Shown here in pieces: positions 16,748-24,162 of a stretch of DNA of 35,488 bases (position 1 is its first letter; each line of letters begins with the position of its first letter). The stretch is from Myxococcota bacterium. GTDB lineage: Bacteria > Myxococcota > Polyangia > GCA-2747355 > JAKLHH01. The notes below the pieces were generated by a model. The model saw only the letters and a program-made list of their open reading frames with translations, ran no database searches and had not been told where the DNA came from. The stretch spans positions 1-35,488 of the forward strand of contig JAKLHH010000002.1 of NCBI GenBank assembly GCA_022710245.1. Reading direction: 5' to 3'. Made by a program: the position numbers and the translations under genes.

Positions 16748-17515
16748 TCAGTCCCAGATGCCCGCGGCGAGGTCTCGCTGCAGCTCGGCCTCCAACCCCT
16801 CCGGCGGCTCGGGAACGGGCAGCGCGCGGAAGATGGCCACCGGGTCGTGCTGCGGCTGCTCCTGATCGAAGGGCCGCGAGCGGAGCGAGATCTGGCGGCC
16901 GCGCACGTCGCCGATGAAGCCGCGGTTCAGCGCGACGCCGAGGCGGCTCGGGCAGCGGCACGGGTTGCGGGAGTCCACGTGCTGGCAGCGCGGCGCCAGG
17001 TAGGCACCCACCTTCTTTCGCGCGCGAGAGACCCGGACCCTGAGGGCGCTGGCGTTGATGCCGAGGAGGTTGGCGGCGCGCCCGGGCGGCTCGCCGAGCA
17101 CCTCGGAGAGCACGAACGCCGCGCGCTCGCCGGCGGGCAGGCAGTTCACCACCGCCGTCAGGCAGCCCTGCTTCAGCTCCCAGAGGAGCCGGTTCTTCTC
17201 GCCGTCGGTCAGGTGATCGAGGACGCCCGACTGGGTCGGGTCGCCGCGGACGATGGCGTCCAGCTCCTCGAAGGTGAGCGTCTCGCGGGTGCGCTGCTGC
17301 TCCTGGGCGAGCTCGACGGCGTTGTGCATCACCAGGGTCTCGAGCTGCTCCTGCGTGAGCTCGGGCCCCGCGCCCTCATGCCAGCTCTTGTAGGTGCGGA
17401 CGAAGGTCTCGCGGACGATGAGGAGCGCGTCCTCCTCACGCAAGGTCATCCGGTAGCCGAGGTGGAAGACCGCCGGGAGGAGACTGCGGATTACTTCAGA
17501 GTAATCCGTGCTCAC
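16748..17515 (-). CDS. ECF sigma factor with C-terminal Cys-rich extension
   Basis: This 255-residue protein has a degenerate region 2 (about residues 5-80, YRMTLREEDALLIVRETFVRTY) and a clear region 4 (about 120-172, LPAGERAAFVLSEVLGEPPGRAANLLG and ALRVRVSRARKKV). After region 4 comes a Cys/His cluster, Cys177, His179, Cys186 and Cys188 (RCQHVDSRNPCRCPSRLG), that could bind metal. A further tail of about 65 residues ends in a Pro/Glu/Leu segment. Other ECF factors carry a similar C-x8-CxC tail, which may sense redox or metal state. The GTG at 17515 has a strong ribosome site, GGGTGAGG. The gene lies 12 bases after a cupin gene, so the two are co-transcribed. Targets are unknown. Confidence 0.85.
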   Translation of the reverse strand: MSTDYSEVIRSLLPAVFHLGYRMTLREEDALLIVRETFVRTYKSWHEGAGPELTQEQLETLVMHNAVELAQEQQRTRETLTFEELDAIVRGDPTQSGVLDHLTDGEKNRLLWELKQGCLTAVVNCLPAGERAAFVLSEVLGEPPGRAANLLGINASALRVRVSRARKKVGAYLAPRCQHVDSRNPCRCPSRLGVALNRGFIGDVRGRQISLRSRPFDQEQPQHDPVAIFRALPVPEPPEGLEAELQRDLAAGIWD

Positions 17516-17527
17516 GCCTCACCCTGC

Positions 17528-17878
17528 TCAGCTGCCGCGCACAGCGACCGTGCGCAGCGTCTCCTTGATGACCCAGTGTCCATGCAGTCCGCGGGGCAGA
17601 AAGATCGCCGTGCCCGGCAGCAAGGATACCACTCGGCCGTCCGCCAGGTCGACCTCCGCGTGGCCGGAGAGCACGCAGGCGCTCTGGTCCACATCGACCT
17701 GCCAGTCGAACTCGCCGGGCGTGTACTCCCACACGGCCAGGGACGAGTGCAGCGTCTTGTGCAGGGTGCAGCAGCGCACCTGGGGCTCGAAGGCGGCTGA
17801 GTCTGCATCTGGGCTGTGGAACGGGAGGTTGACAGGCTCGAGGTCAAACGCAGGAGGGACCTTCAGCGACTGGATCAT
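17528..17878 (-). CDS. Cupin (DUF861-like) protein upstream of an ECF sigma gene
   Basis: This protein of about 116 residues has a single cupin barrel. Motif 1 is WEYTPGEFDWQVDVDQSACVLSGHAEV and motif 2 is VSLLPGTAIFLPRGLHGHWVIKETL. The pattern is that of the DUF861/cupin_3 group. Most of the metal-binding His residues of classical cupins are missing (only His100 or so remains in motif 2), so it may bind a ligand or partner rather than catalyse. I place the start at ATG 17878. Upstream codons in the open frame (to 18013) are AT-rich and unlike the rest of the gene. Cupins serve as anti-sigma or sensor domains in the ChrR family, so a regulatory role for the following ECF factor is plausible but unproven. 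The ATG has only a weak ribosome site. Confidence 0.72.
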   Translation of the reverse strand: MIQSLKVPPAFDLEPVNLPFHSPDADSAAFEPQVRCCTLHKTLHSSLAVWEYTPGEFDWQVDVDQSACVLSGHAEVDLADGRVVSLLPGTAIFLPRGLHGHWVIKETLRTVAVRGS

Positions 17879-17921
17879 GCTTCCCGTATCTCCACGACGC
17901 TTAGGAACTAGAGTGCCGAGT

Positions 17922-17947
17922 TTGACGGCCATGTAGGTGTCCGTCAA
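17922..17947. promoter_or_regulatory. Inverted repeat upstream of the cupin-sigma pair
   Basis: TTGACGG (17922-17928) and CCGTCAA (17941-17947) are perfect 7-bp complements around a 12-base spacer, 44 bases upstream of the chosen cupin start. The 17879-18006 region is the shared control space between the cupin-sigma pair and the B12 operon. It also holds two direct GGAACTA copies (17904-17910 and 17952-17958) on the plus strand. A dimeric regulator site is a fair guess. Confidence 0.45.
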
Positions 17948-18006
17948 GAGCGGAACTATCGTAGGTGGGAAAAAAACATGAGGCAGCATACGTTGTGCCA
18001 GATCCG

Positions 18007-18035
18007 TTGACAACGGAGGGAAAGGGGCGTACGAA
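18007..18035 (+). promoter_or_regulatory. Promoter for the cobalamin riboswitch operon
   Basis: TTGACA (18007-18012) is a perfect -35 box. TACGAA (18030-18035) stands 17 bases further, sharing TA and the fifth-position A with the -10 consensus. Transcription would begin near 18042, just before the first pairing strand of the riboswitch at 18047, which supports the assignment. Confidence 0.6.
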
Positions 18036-18046
18036 GACTACGTTTT

Positions 18047-18204
18047 GCCCGGCGGTTCCGGGAAGCCGGTGAGAGTCCGGCGCGGGCCCGCCACTGTAAG
18101 CAGTCAGGCCCTCCACGATGTCACTGGGATCTCAGGCGCTTGGGCGCACGATCCTGGGAAGACGGAGGGATAACGGCTGCGAGCCAGGAGACCGACCGTC
18201 GGGC
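18047..18204 (+). ncRNA. Cobalamin (adenosylcobalamin-type) riboswitch
   Basis: All conserved blocks of the B12 riboswitch are present in order. P1 is GCCCGGCGG (18047-18055) pairing with CCGTCGGGC (18196-18204), with one G-U pair. Then come CCGGGAAGCCGGTGAGAGTC, GCCCGCCACTGTAAGCAG, GTCACTGGG, CCTGGGAAGACGG and the B12 box AGCCAGGAGACCGACC (18182-18197). Such RNAs bind cobalamin and shut off genes for B12 uptake or B12-replaceable enzymes. The GGGAAG junction and the peripheral stem favour the adenosylcobalamin class. It lies 123 bases upstream of four co-directional genes that include a BtuB-like receptor, which fits the usual target. Confidence 0.95.
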
Positions 18205-18218
18205 AGAGCTTCATGGCG

Positions 18219-18315
18219 CCGTGTCTTCGCGGACAAAGGACACGGGGTTCGTCGTCGTGCGTCATCGGGCGATCCCCCTCTGCGAATCACGGCCAGCTGC
18301 CCGCGGAACCGGGCA
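18219..18315 (+). promoter_or_regulatory. Probable riboswitch expression platform
   Basis: Two hairpins follow the aptamer. CCGTGTC (18219-18225) pairs with GACACGG (18239-18245). TGCCCG (18298-18303) pairs with CGGGCA (18310-18315), and its last base touches the AAAGAGG ribosome site (18315-18321) of the first gene. No U-tract follows either hairpin. Control is therefore more likely by blocking translation, or by Rho, than by an intrinsic terminator. This reading is inferred from the sequence. Confidence 0.5.
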
Positions 18316-18327
18316 AAGAGGCCGCCC

Positions 18328-19485
18328 ATGTCCACCAGACCCCACTCTAGACGCATTGCGCCATCACGACCCGGCTGGCTACCACTGGCCCTCTTACTGG
18401 GCCTGACAGGCTGCAGTGGCGGCGGATCTGAACAGCGCGACGGCAGCACCTCCCGCGAAGATTCCGGCCGCGCCGAGGCGCGAACGACCGACACCCTCGC
18501 CGAGACATCCGCGCGCAGCGAGGCTCGCCCGCCCGACGCCGCGGCCCCGGCGTGCTCTCCTACCCTCGATCTCGCCCCTCTCACGCTCGACCCCGCGTTC
18601 TGCGTCGGCCTGCGCGTGACGCTCGCCGCCGCGCCGACCGCGCTCGCCTTCCGGGCGGGCACCCTGTGGACCCTGACGGCCGGCGGCACCCCCTTCACGC
18701 TGGAGATCCAGGAGGCGCCGCTCGGCGTGGCCGGCGGCGGCCCGGCGACCCGCTACTTCGCCGCCGCGCCGGCCAGCACGGCGAAGGTCTTCGGCGGCGA
18801 GTACCTGGCGCTCACCGGCGGCGGCGAGGCCGCGGCGGTGGGCTGGAGCGAGCAGGGCACCACCGCGGGGAGCATCTACTGGGGCGCGCGGGGCACCGCG
18901 GCGCCCGAGCAGCTGCAGCAGGCGACGGGCAACTACGACGCGCTCTTCCTCGACGACCAGACCCTGCTCGTCAACGGGACCGGGCTGCAGGCCGCGCAGG
19001 ACGGCCAGGGCGTGTACGTGCTGCGCAAGGGGAGCGCCGCGCGCCGGCTGATCAAGGACCTCGGCGAGTTCAGCGGCCACCTCGGCCTCGGCACGAGCGT
19101 GCTCTTCGCCGGCGGCTACTTCAAGGACGGCAACAAGGTCTACGCGTTCACGCTGAGCGAGCTGCAGGCCGCGCTGGCCTCCGGCAAGGTGCTCAGCGCG
19201 ACCAGCGACGGCGACCTGGTGATCGCCGCCGAGGCGATCGACGCCACGGCCGTCGAGGACGAGCTGGTGCTCGCGCGCATGAACCCCACCACCTACGCCT
19301 TCGACGGCGTCACCCGCGTGCCGGTCAGCGTGACGGGCGACGCGGTGAAGGCGGGCGCGCCCGAGCCGCTGGTCGGGGCGGCCAAGGGCGCCAGCGTGGT
19401 GAAGCTGGCGAGCTGGCAGGGCCAGCTCGGGTTGCTCCTCGGAGACGCCAAGGCCGAGCTGGCGCTGGTGCGCCGGCGGCCGTGA
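18328..19485 (+). CDS. Lipoprotein, first gene of the B12-riboswitch operon
   Basis: This 385-residue protein has a lipoprotein signal: basic N-terminus, hydrophobic WLPLALLLGL, then lipobox LTGC with Cys29 as the lipidated residue. A Ser/Asp/Arg-rich linker follows, and from about residue 70 a beta-rich domain with repeated short strands (GTLWTLTAGG, GEYLALTGGG, DALFLDDQTLLVNG, GQGVYVLRKG, TSVLFAGGYFKDGNKVYAFTL) that looks like a propeller, though I recognise no named family. The start is ATG 18328 with AAGAGG 6 bases upstream. It ends in a 4-base overlap with the receptor gene. By context it should sit on the outer membrane or in the periplasm and help cobalamin uptake; direct binding is not shown. 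Confidence 0.82.
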   Translation: MSTRPHSRRIAPSRPGWLPLALLLGLTGCSGGGSEQRDGSTSREDSGRAEARTTDTLAETSARSEARPPDAAAPACSPTLDLAPLTLDPAFCVGLRVTLAAAPTALAFRAGTLWTLTAGGTPFTLEIQEAPLGVAGGGPATRYFAAAPASTAKVFGGEYLALTGGGEAAAVGWSEQGTTAGSIYWGARGTAAPEQLQQATGNYDALFLDDQTLLVNGTGLQAAQDGQGVYVLRKGSAARRLIKDLGEFSGHLGLGTSVLFAGGYFKDGNKVYAFTLSELQAALASGKVLSATSDGDLVIAAEAIDATAVEDELVLARMNPTTYAFDGVTRVPVSVTGDAVKAGAPEPLVGAAKGASVVKLASWQGQLGLLLGDAKAELALVRRRP

Positions 19486-21611
19486 GCACGCCGCGCACAG
19501 CTCCTGGTCGCGGCGGCTCCGCTCGACCGCCGACCCTCTCCGGGGCGCGCCAGGGCGGCGGCGCTCGTCGCGACGGCTCCGCCCGAGGGACGTCCCTCTC
19601 CGGGGCACACCTGGGCGGCGCGGCTCCGCGGACCTGGCCGGCGCTCCTCGGCGGCGCGGCTCCGCGGACCTGGCCGGCGCTCCTCGGCGGCGCGGCTCCG
19701 CGGACCTGGCCGGCGCTCCTCGGCCTGGTGGGCGGGCTGGCGTTGCTCCCGGCGGGCGCCGGCGCGACGCCCCCGCCGACGCAGCCCCCGCCGCCGGCCT
19801 ACGAGACCGTCGTGCGAGGTCACCGCGTCGACGAGGGCCCGCCGCCCGACGACCCGGCCGGCTTCACCACGCTGCTCCGCTTCCGCGAGCTCGAGCCGGG
19901 CGTGGAGCTGGCGCGTCTGCTCGAGCTGGCGCCGGGGCTGCGGGTGCGCGAGACGGGGGCGGGCGGCCGGCAGAGCCTCAGCCTGCGCGGCACCGACAGC
20001 CAGCAGGTCTCGGTCTTCCTCGACGGCGTGCGCCTGACGCAGCCGGCGGGCGGCGGGGTCGACCTCTCGCTCCTCGACCCGGCGCACCTGCAGGCCGCCG
20101 AGGTGCGGCGCGGCGGCGGCGCGGCGCGCTTCGGCGGCAGCGCGCTCGGCGGGGCGCTGCTGCTCAGCACCCCGCGCCTGACCACCCGCGAGGCGACCCG
20201 CTTCGGCGTCGGCTACGGCTCCTTCAACTCGCTGGCGGTGAACGGCGCGCGCGCCGCCAGCGTGCGGAGCTTCCGCTACCTGGTCAGCGCCTCCTACCGG
20301 CAGACCCAGGGAGACTTCCCCTACGTGGACGACAACGGCGTCGCCCGCGTGCGCTCGAACAACGACCAGAGGAACGGCGAGCTGCTGCTGAAGGGGGACC
20401 GCCTGCTCGCGGGCCGCTGGCTGCTCGGCGTGCTCGACGACCTCGCGCTCGCCGAGCGCGGCGCGCCGGGCCTGAGCCAGCGCCCGAGCGCGACGGCGCG
20501 GCAGCAGGACCTGCGCAACGTCACCAGCCTGCGCCTCACGCGGCTCGACGCCGTGGTCAGCGGCGGCAAGCTGGAGCTCGGGCTGGCGCACCGCTACCAG
20601 CGCTTCCGCTTCGACGAGCCGAGCCCGCCGGAGGTGCGCTCGCACAACCAGAGTTTCGGGATCGAGGGCACCGCGCTCCTCGGCCTGCCCCTCCACGGTG
20701 TCGGGCGCGTCGACGCTGGCCTCGAGCTCCGCGGCGAGCTCTTCCGCGACGAGTCCACCGACAACCCCTCGCGGCTGGAGACAGACCTCTGGCTCGCCAG
20801 CTCGCTCAGGCTCTGGCGAGAGCACGTCGTGCTGGTGCCCGCCGTGCGCCTGGCGGCCGCGACGGGCTTCGGCGCCACGGCCGCGCCGAGGGCCGGGCTG
20901 GTCGTCCGCCCGCTGCGCTGGACGCGGCGGCCGGCGCTGGCGGCGCTCGAGGTGGTGGGCAACGTGGGCCGCAGCTACCGCTACCCGAGCTTCCAGGAGA
21001 TGTACGTCCGCGTCGACGGCTTCGGCGGCAACGCGGCGCTGCAGCCGGAGGACTCCCTCGACGGCGACGTGGGGCTGCGCTGGCGCGGCCGGCGGCTCTC
21101 GCTGGAGGGCGCCTACTACCGGCGCGCGATCAAGAACCTGATCCTCTTCGCGCCGGTCTCCAGCTTCCTGGTCCGCGCCGACAACTACCGCGGCGCGCGC
21201 GCCGAGGGAGCCGAGGCCGCGCTGACGCTGGCGGCGCCCGGCGGGCTCGAGCTGCGCGCCTCCTATGTCTACACGCGGACACGCTTCGGCGATCCGCCGA
21301 TGCGGCTCCCCGGCCACCCGGCCCACCGGGTGAAGGCGCGCCTCGAGTGGCGAGCACCGCTCCGCGGGGAGCGCTGGGGGCTCAGGCTCTGGAGCGGCGC
21401 CGTCGTCGAGAGCGCGATGGTGCTCGGCCGCTTCGACAGCCTCGCCGAGGAGGGGCGCGTGCTCCTCTCGGCCGGCGGCGCGCTCCGCTACCGGACGCTC
21501 ACGCTGCGCGCCGAGGGGGAGAACCTGCTCGACAAGCGCGACGCGGTGGACGCGGTGGGCTTCCCCCTGCTGCCCGCGCGCTTCCTCGTCTCGCTGGCGG
21601 GAGCGCTGTGA
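19482..21611 (+). CDS. btuB: TonB-dependent outer-membrane receptor, BtuB-like
   Basis: This protein of about 709 residues has a TonB box-like ETVVRGHR near residue 107. A plug domain follows (VELARLLELAPGLRVRETGAG, LSLRGTDSQQVSVFLDGVRL, then EVRRGGGAARFGGSALGGALLL), and then a long region of alternating barrel strands ending in RFLVSLAGAL. Such receptors import scarce ligands across the outer membrane using TonB energy. The cobalamin riboswitch points to vitamin B12, so btuB is a reasonable but context-based name. The GTG start at 19482 overlaps the stop of the preceding gene (GTGA). The N-terminus is odd: about 80 residues, including a perfect triple repeat of GGAAPRTWPALL, precede a short hydrophobic LVGGLALLPAGAGA, so the true signal peptide and start are uncertain. 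Confidence 0.88.
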   Translation: MSTPRTAPGRGGSARPPTLSGARQGGGARRDGSARGTSLSGAHLGGAAPRTWPALLGGAAPRTWPALLGGAAPRTWPALLGLVGGLALLPAGAGATPPPTQPPPPAYETVVRGHRVDEGPPPDDPAGFTTLLRFRELEPGVELARLLELAPGLRVRETGAGGRQSLSLRGTDSQQVSVFLDGVRLTQPAGGGVDLSLLDPAHLQAAEVRRGGGAARFGGSALGGALLLSTPRLTTREATRFGVGYGSFNSLAVNGARAASVRSFRYLVSASYRQTQGDFPYVDDNGVARVRSNNDQRNGELLLKGDRLLAGRWLLGVLDDLALAERGAPGLSQRPSATARQQDLRNVTSLRLTRLDAVVSGGKLELGLAHRYQRFRFDEPSPPEVRSHNQSFGIEGTALLGLPLHGVGRVDAGLELRGELFRDESTDNPSRLETDLWLASSLRLWREHVVLVPAVRLAAATGFGATAAPRAGLVVRPLRWTRRPALAALEVVGNVGRSYRYPSFQEMYVRVDGFGGNAALQPEDSLDGDVGLRWRGRRLSLEGAYYRRAIKNLILFAPVSSFLVRADNYRGARAEGAEAALTLAAPGGLELRASYVYTRTRFGDPPMRLPGHPAHRVKARLEWRAPLRGERWGLRLWSGAVVESAMVLGRFDSLAEEGRVLLSAGGALRYRTLTLRAEGENLLDKRDAVDAVGFPLLPARFLVSLAGAL
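19614..19721 (+). repeat. Perfect 36-bp tandem repeat (three units) in the receptor leader
   Basis: Three identical 36-base units (19614-19649, 19650-19685, 19686-19721) each encode GGAAPRTWPALL. Because the unit is a multiple of three, gain or loss of a copy keeps the reading frame. The repeats lie just before the hydrophobic part of the signal sequence. Confidence 0.9.
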
Positions 21612-21622
21612 TGGAGGCCGCG

Positions 21623-23485
21623 ATGGCAGGGACCCGATCGACGCGGCGGCGGTGTGGCCCGCGCCTGGCCGCCCTCGCGCTGCTCGCGCTCCCGGCGCTC
21701 GCCGCCTGCCGCGGGACGAGCCCCGCCCCCGACGGCCGCACGGGCGCGAGCCCGTTCCACTCGCCGCAGGGGATCGCGGCCACCTCCCGCTACGTCCTGG
21801 TGGTGAACAGCGGCTTCCACTTCGAGGGCGGCCGGCCCGCCTACGCGCGCGGCTCGGTGAGCGTCCTCGAGCGCGGCACCCGCCGCCTCCTCGGGGAGAT
21901 CCCCTCGAGCGCGGAGAACCCGCAGCGGATCGCCACCCACGGGGAGCGCGCCTACCTCGTCTGCTCGGGCGGGATCAGCATCGACGCCGCGGGGCTGGCG
22001 ACGCCCTCCAGCGACGGGGCGCTCGATGTGCTCGACCTCTCGCAGGGCGTGCCCGCCGCGCCGGCGGCGAGCCTGCGGCTCCCGCGGAGCGGCGCCGACC
22101 CGCGGATCGGCGCCTACGGCGGCCTGGCGCTCTCGCCCGACGGCAAGCGCGCCTTCCTCGGCAGCGGCACGCGCGGCGACGTCTTCGTCGTGGACCTGGA
22201 GGCGCTCCGGCTGCTCCGCGGCCCCGAACAGCCGCTCGAGCTCTTCCCCACCGCACCCGGCGCGAACGGCCTCACCGTGCCCGTGCCCGCCGGCGCGCGC
22301 CTCGCCGTCCTCGACTTCAACAGCGACGCGCTCTGCCTGAGCAGCAAGCTCGACGACGGGCTCGCCGATCGCCGCTGCGGAGGCGTCGGCGCGCAGCCCG
22401 AGCTCCTCGAGGGCCCGCTCGACGCTGCCGACGACGGGAGCGGCCGGCTGCTGGTGCTGATGAGCCTCGCCAACGCGCTCTACCGCGTCGACCTGAGCCA
22501 GGACCCGTTCACCGTCGAGCGGAGCTTCGCCGCGACGGGCCTCTCGGCGAACCGCGTGGTGGTCCACGGCGGCAGCGCCTACGTCGTCAACTCCCTCTCC
22601 AACAACCTGCAGCGGGTGGCGCTCGCGAGCGGCAAGAGCGACCTCCCCTTCGCCGTGCTGCCGGTCCGCTCCAACCCCTACGATCTGGTGATCACCGAGG
22701 AGGCCGAGGGCGCGCTGGCCTGGGTCACCCTGCAGGGGAGCGATCAGGTCGCGGTGATCTCGCTCGCGAGCGGCGGGGTGATCGCGCTCCTCCCCGACGG
22801 GGCGGCGGGTGACGGCGGCGCCAGGGACGGCTCGCGCGACGGCGGCGCGCGGGAGGCCTCACCCGCCGACCAGCAGCGCTGCCCCGACGGCGGCGCCCCG
22901 GTGGTCGGGGTCGGCGAGGTGGTGCGCTTCAGCCCCGGCGAGGGCGGCGGCTCCGGGCAGGACCGGCTGCCCGAGGTGATCCAGGGACCGCCGGCGGGGC
23001 CGATGGGCGGGGCCCTGGACGTCCTCTCGCTCGGCGTCGGCGGCGAGCTGGTGGTGGGCTTCGGCGACTACGACCTCGTCGACGGGCCCGGCCCGGACTT
23101 CATCGTCTACGAGAACCCGTTCCTCACCGGGCCCTACCAGCCCTACGCGGAGCCGGCCGTGGTCGGGGTCAGCGCCTCGAGCAGCGACGCGGCGAGCTTC
23201 GTCGACTTCCCCTGCGACCTGAGCAAGACCAAGGGCGATCCCCAGCAGCAGAGCTGGCCCTACCCGGGCTGCGCCGGGGTGCACCCGGTCCTCGCCGGAA
23301 AGGGGAGCTGCGTCGCCCCCAGCGACGCCGCGGCGGCGGGTGGCGACGCCTTCGACCTGGCCACGCTGGGCCTCGCGCGCGGGCGCTACCTGCGCCTCAA
23401 GGACGCCGGGCTCTCGACGATGGGCACCACCACCCGGGGCTTTGACCTGGACGCGGTGGTGCTGATCCACTACACGAAGAGGTGA
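21623..23485 (+). CDS. Beta-propeller surface lipoprotein, BtuG-like
   Basis: This protein of about 620 residues has a lipoprotein signal ending in LPALAAC (Cys29). Residues 45-390 or so form YncE/YVTN-like propeller blades (YVLVVNSGFHFEG, GALDVLDLSQGVP, GLALSPDGKRAFLGSGTRGD, AYVVNSLSNNLQRVALASGK, DQVAVISLASGGVIALLPDG). A Gly/Asp/Arg-rich linker spans about 391-423. The C-terminal domain has the signature GFGDYDLVDGPGPDFIVYENPF and ends in GFDLDAVVLIHY. In Bacteroidetes the propeller lipoprotein BtuG sits on BtuB and captures B12 with extreme affinity. The same pairing under a B12 riboswitch suggests an analogous role, which remains an inference. ATG 21623 is chosen because GGAGG lies 5 bases upstream; ATG 21611, overlapping the receptor stop, is an alternative. 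Confidence 0.85.
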   Translation: MAGTRSTRRRCGPRLAALALLALPALAACRGTSPAPDGRTGASPFHSPQGIAATSRYVLVVNSGFHFEGGRPAYARGSVSVLERGTRRLLGEIPSSAENPQRIATHGERAYLVCSGGISIDAAGLATPSSDGALDVLDLSQGVPAAPAASLRLPRSGADPRIGAYGGLALSPDGKRAFLGSGTRGDVFVVDLEALRLLRGPEQPLELFPTAPGANGLTVPVPAGARLAVLDFNSDALCLSSKLDDGLADRRCGGVGAQPELLEGPLDAADDGSGRLLVLMSLANALYRVDLSQDPFTVERSFAATGLSANRVVVHGGSAYVVNSLSNNLQRVALASGKSDLPFAVLPVRSNPYDLVITEEAEGALAWVTLQGSDQVAVISLASGGVIALLPDGAAGDGGARDGSRDGGAREASPADQQRCPDGGAPVVGVGEVVRFSPGEGGGSGQDRLPEVIQGPPAGPMGGALDVLSLGVGGELVVGFGDYDLVDGPGPDFIVYENPFLTGPYQPYAEPAVVGVSASSSDAASFVDFPCDLSKTKGDPQQQSWPYPGCAGVHPVLAGKGSCVAPSDAAAAGGDAFDLATLGLARGRYLRLKDAGLSTMGTTTRGFDLDAVVLIHYTKR

Positions 23486-23486
23486 G

Positions 23487-24125
23487 ATGACTCTCCTCGT
23501 GGAGCAGGGTGTCGGCGAAGGCGGGGACCTGCCCCACGCCCGGCGCGGGCGCGGGCTCGCGCTCGCCACCCTCGCCGCGCTGCTCACCGCGCTGGCGGGA
23601 GCGGCCCCGCCGGCGCTGGCGGGGGAGCGCGAGTACGGCATCTCCCTCGGTCCGGTCACCCCCCTCGTCCCGAGCAGCGGGCTCGGCGCGATGGTGGCCC
23701 TCTCGGCCTCGGCCAGCACGGGCAGCGGCCGGCGGGTGATGCGTGCGCGCGGCGAGCTGCTCGGGCTCGCCTGCGAGGGCGGGAGCTGGGCCGCGCTGCC
23801 GACCCTCACCGGCGACGTGGGGCTGCAGGTGGGCCGGCTGGAGCTCTTCCTCACCGGCGGGGTGGAGCTCTTCGGCTTCGCGCGCCGGGCGGGCTTCACC
23901 GCGTTCTCGACGGTGGGGCTCCTCTCCGGCGCCGGGCTCTCGGTGCGGCTGACGCCGCGCTTCCGCCTCACCGTACGCGGTCTCGTCGCCTGGCTCCCCT
24001 CGTTCACCGCCGCCAAGGTCTCGGCGGATGAGGGGATCGAGAAGCCAAACTTCGTCTGGCTGTCGGTGCTGGCGGGACTCGAGATCGGCGGCGGGTCGGA
24101 GCCCGAGGCGCTGGGGTGGGACTAG
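23487..24125 (+). CDS. Outer-membrane-type protein, last gene of the B12 operon
   Basis: The protein has 212 residues. A long N-terminal region leads into a hydrophobic signal segment (LALATLAALLTALAGAAPPALA, cleavage near residue 46). After it come alternating strands with aromatic or hydrophobic faces (EYGISLGPVTPLVP, RVMRARGELLGLACEG, RLELFLTGGVELFGFA, RFRLTVRGLVAWLPSF, VWLSVLAGLEIGG) that suggest a small beta-barrel. No named family is recognised. The ATG lies one base after the previous stop, with GAGGTGAG immediately upstream, so translation is coupled. Its place in the operon suggests a part in B12 uptake. The C-terminus (EALGWD) does not end in the usual aromatic barrel signal, so an outer-membrane barrel is likely but not certain. 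Confidence 0.72.
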   Translation: MTLLVEQGVGEGGDLPHARRGRGLALATLAALLTALAGAAPPALAGEREYGISLGPVTPLVPSSGLGAMVALSASASTGSGRRVMRARGELLGLACEGGSWAALPTLTGDVGLQVGRLELFLTGGVELFGFARRAGFTAFSTVGLLSGAGLSVRLTPRFRLTVRGLVAWLPSFTAAKVSADEGIEKPNFVWLSVLAGLEIGGGSEPEALGWD

Positions 24126-24162
24126 TCATCATGGAGTGACCGGCTCCGATTCGCAGCGTCAG

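Noticed and set aside
17879..18013. A longer N-terminus for the cupin protein, starting with GTG at 18013
   Set aside because: The codons are AT-rich and unlike the genome, and the segment overlaps the control region. The shorter form matches the family length.
18118..18327. An upstream in-frame extension of the first B12-operon lipoprotein
   Set aside because: It would translate through the B12 box and the rest of the riboswitch and would hide the lipoprotein signal. ATG 18328 has a proper ribosome site.
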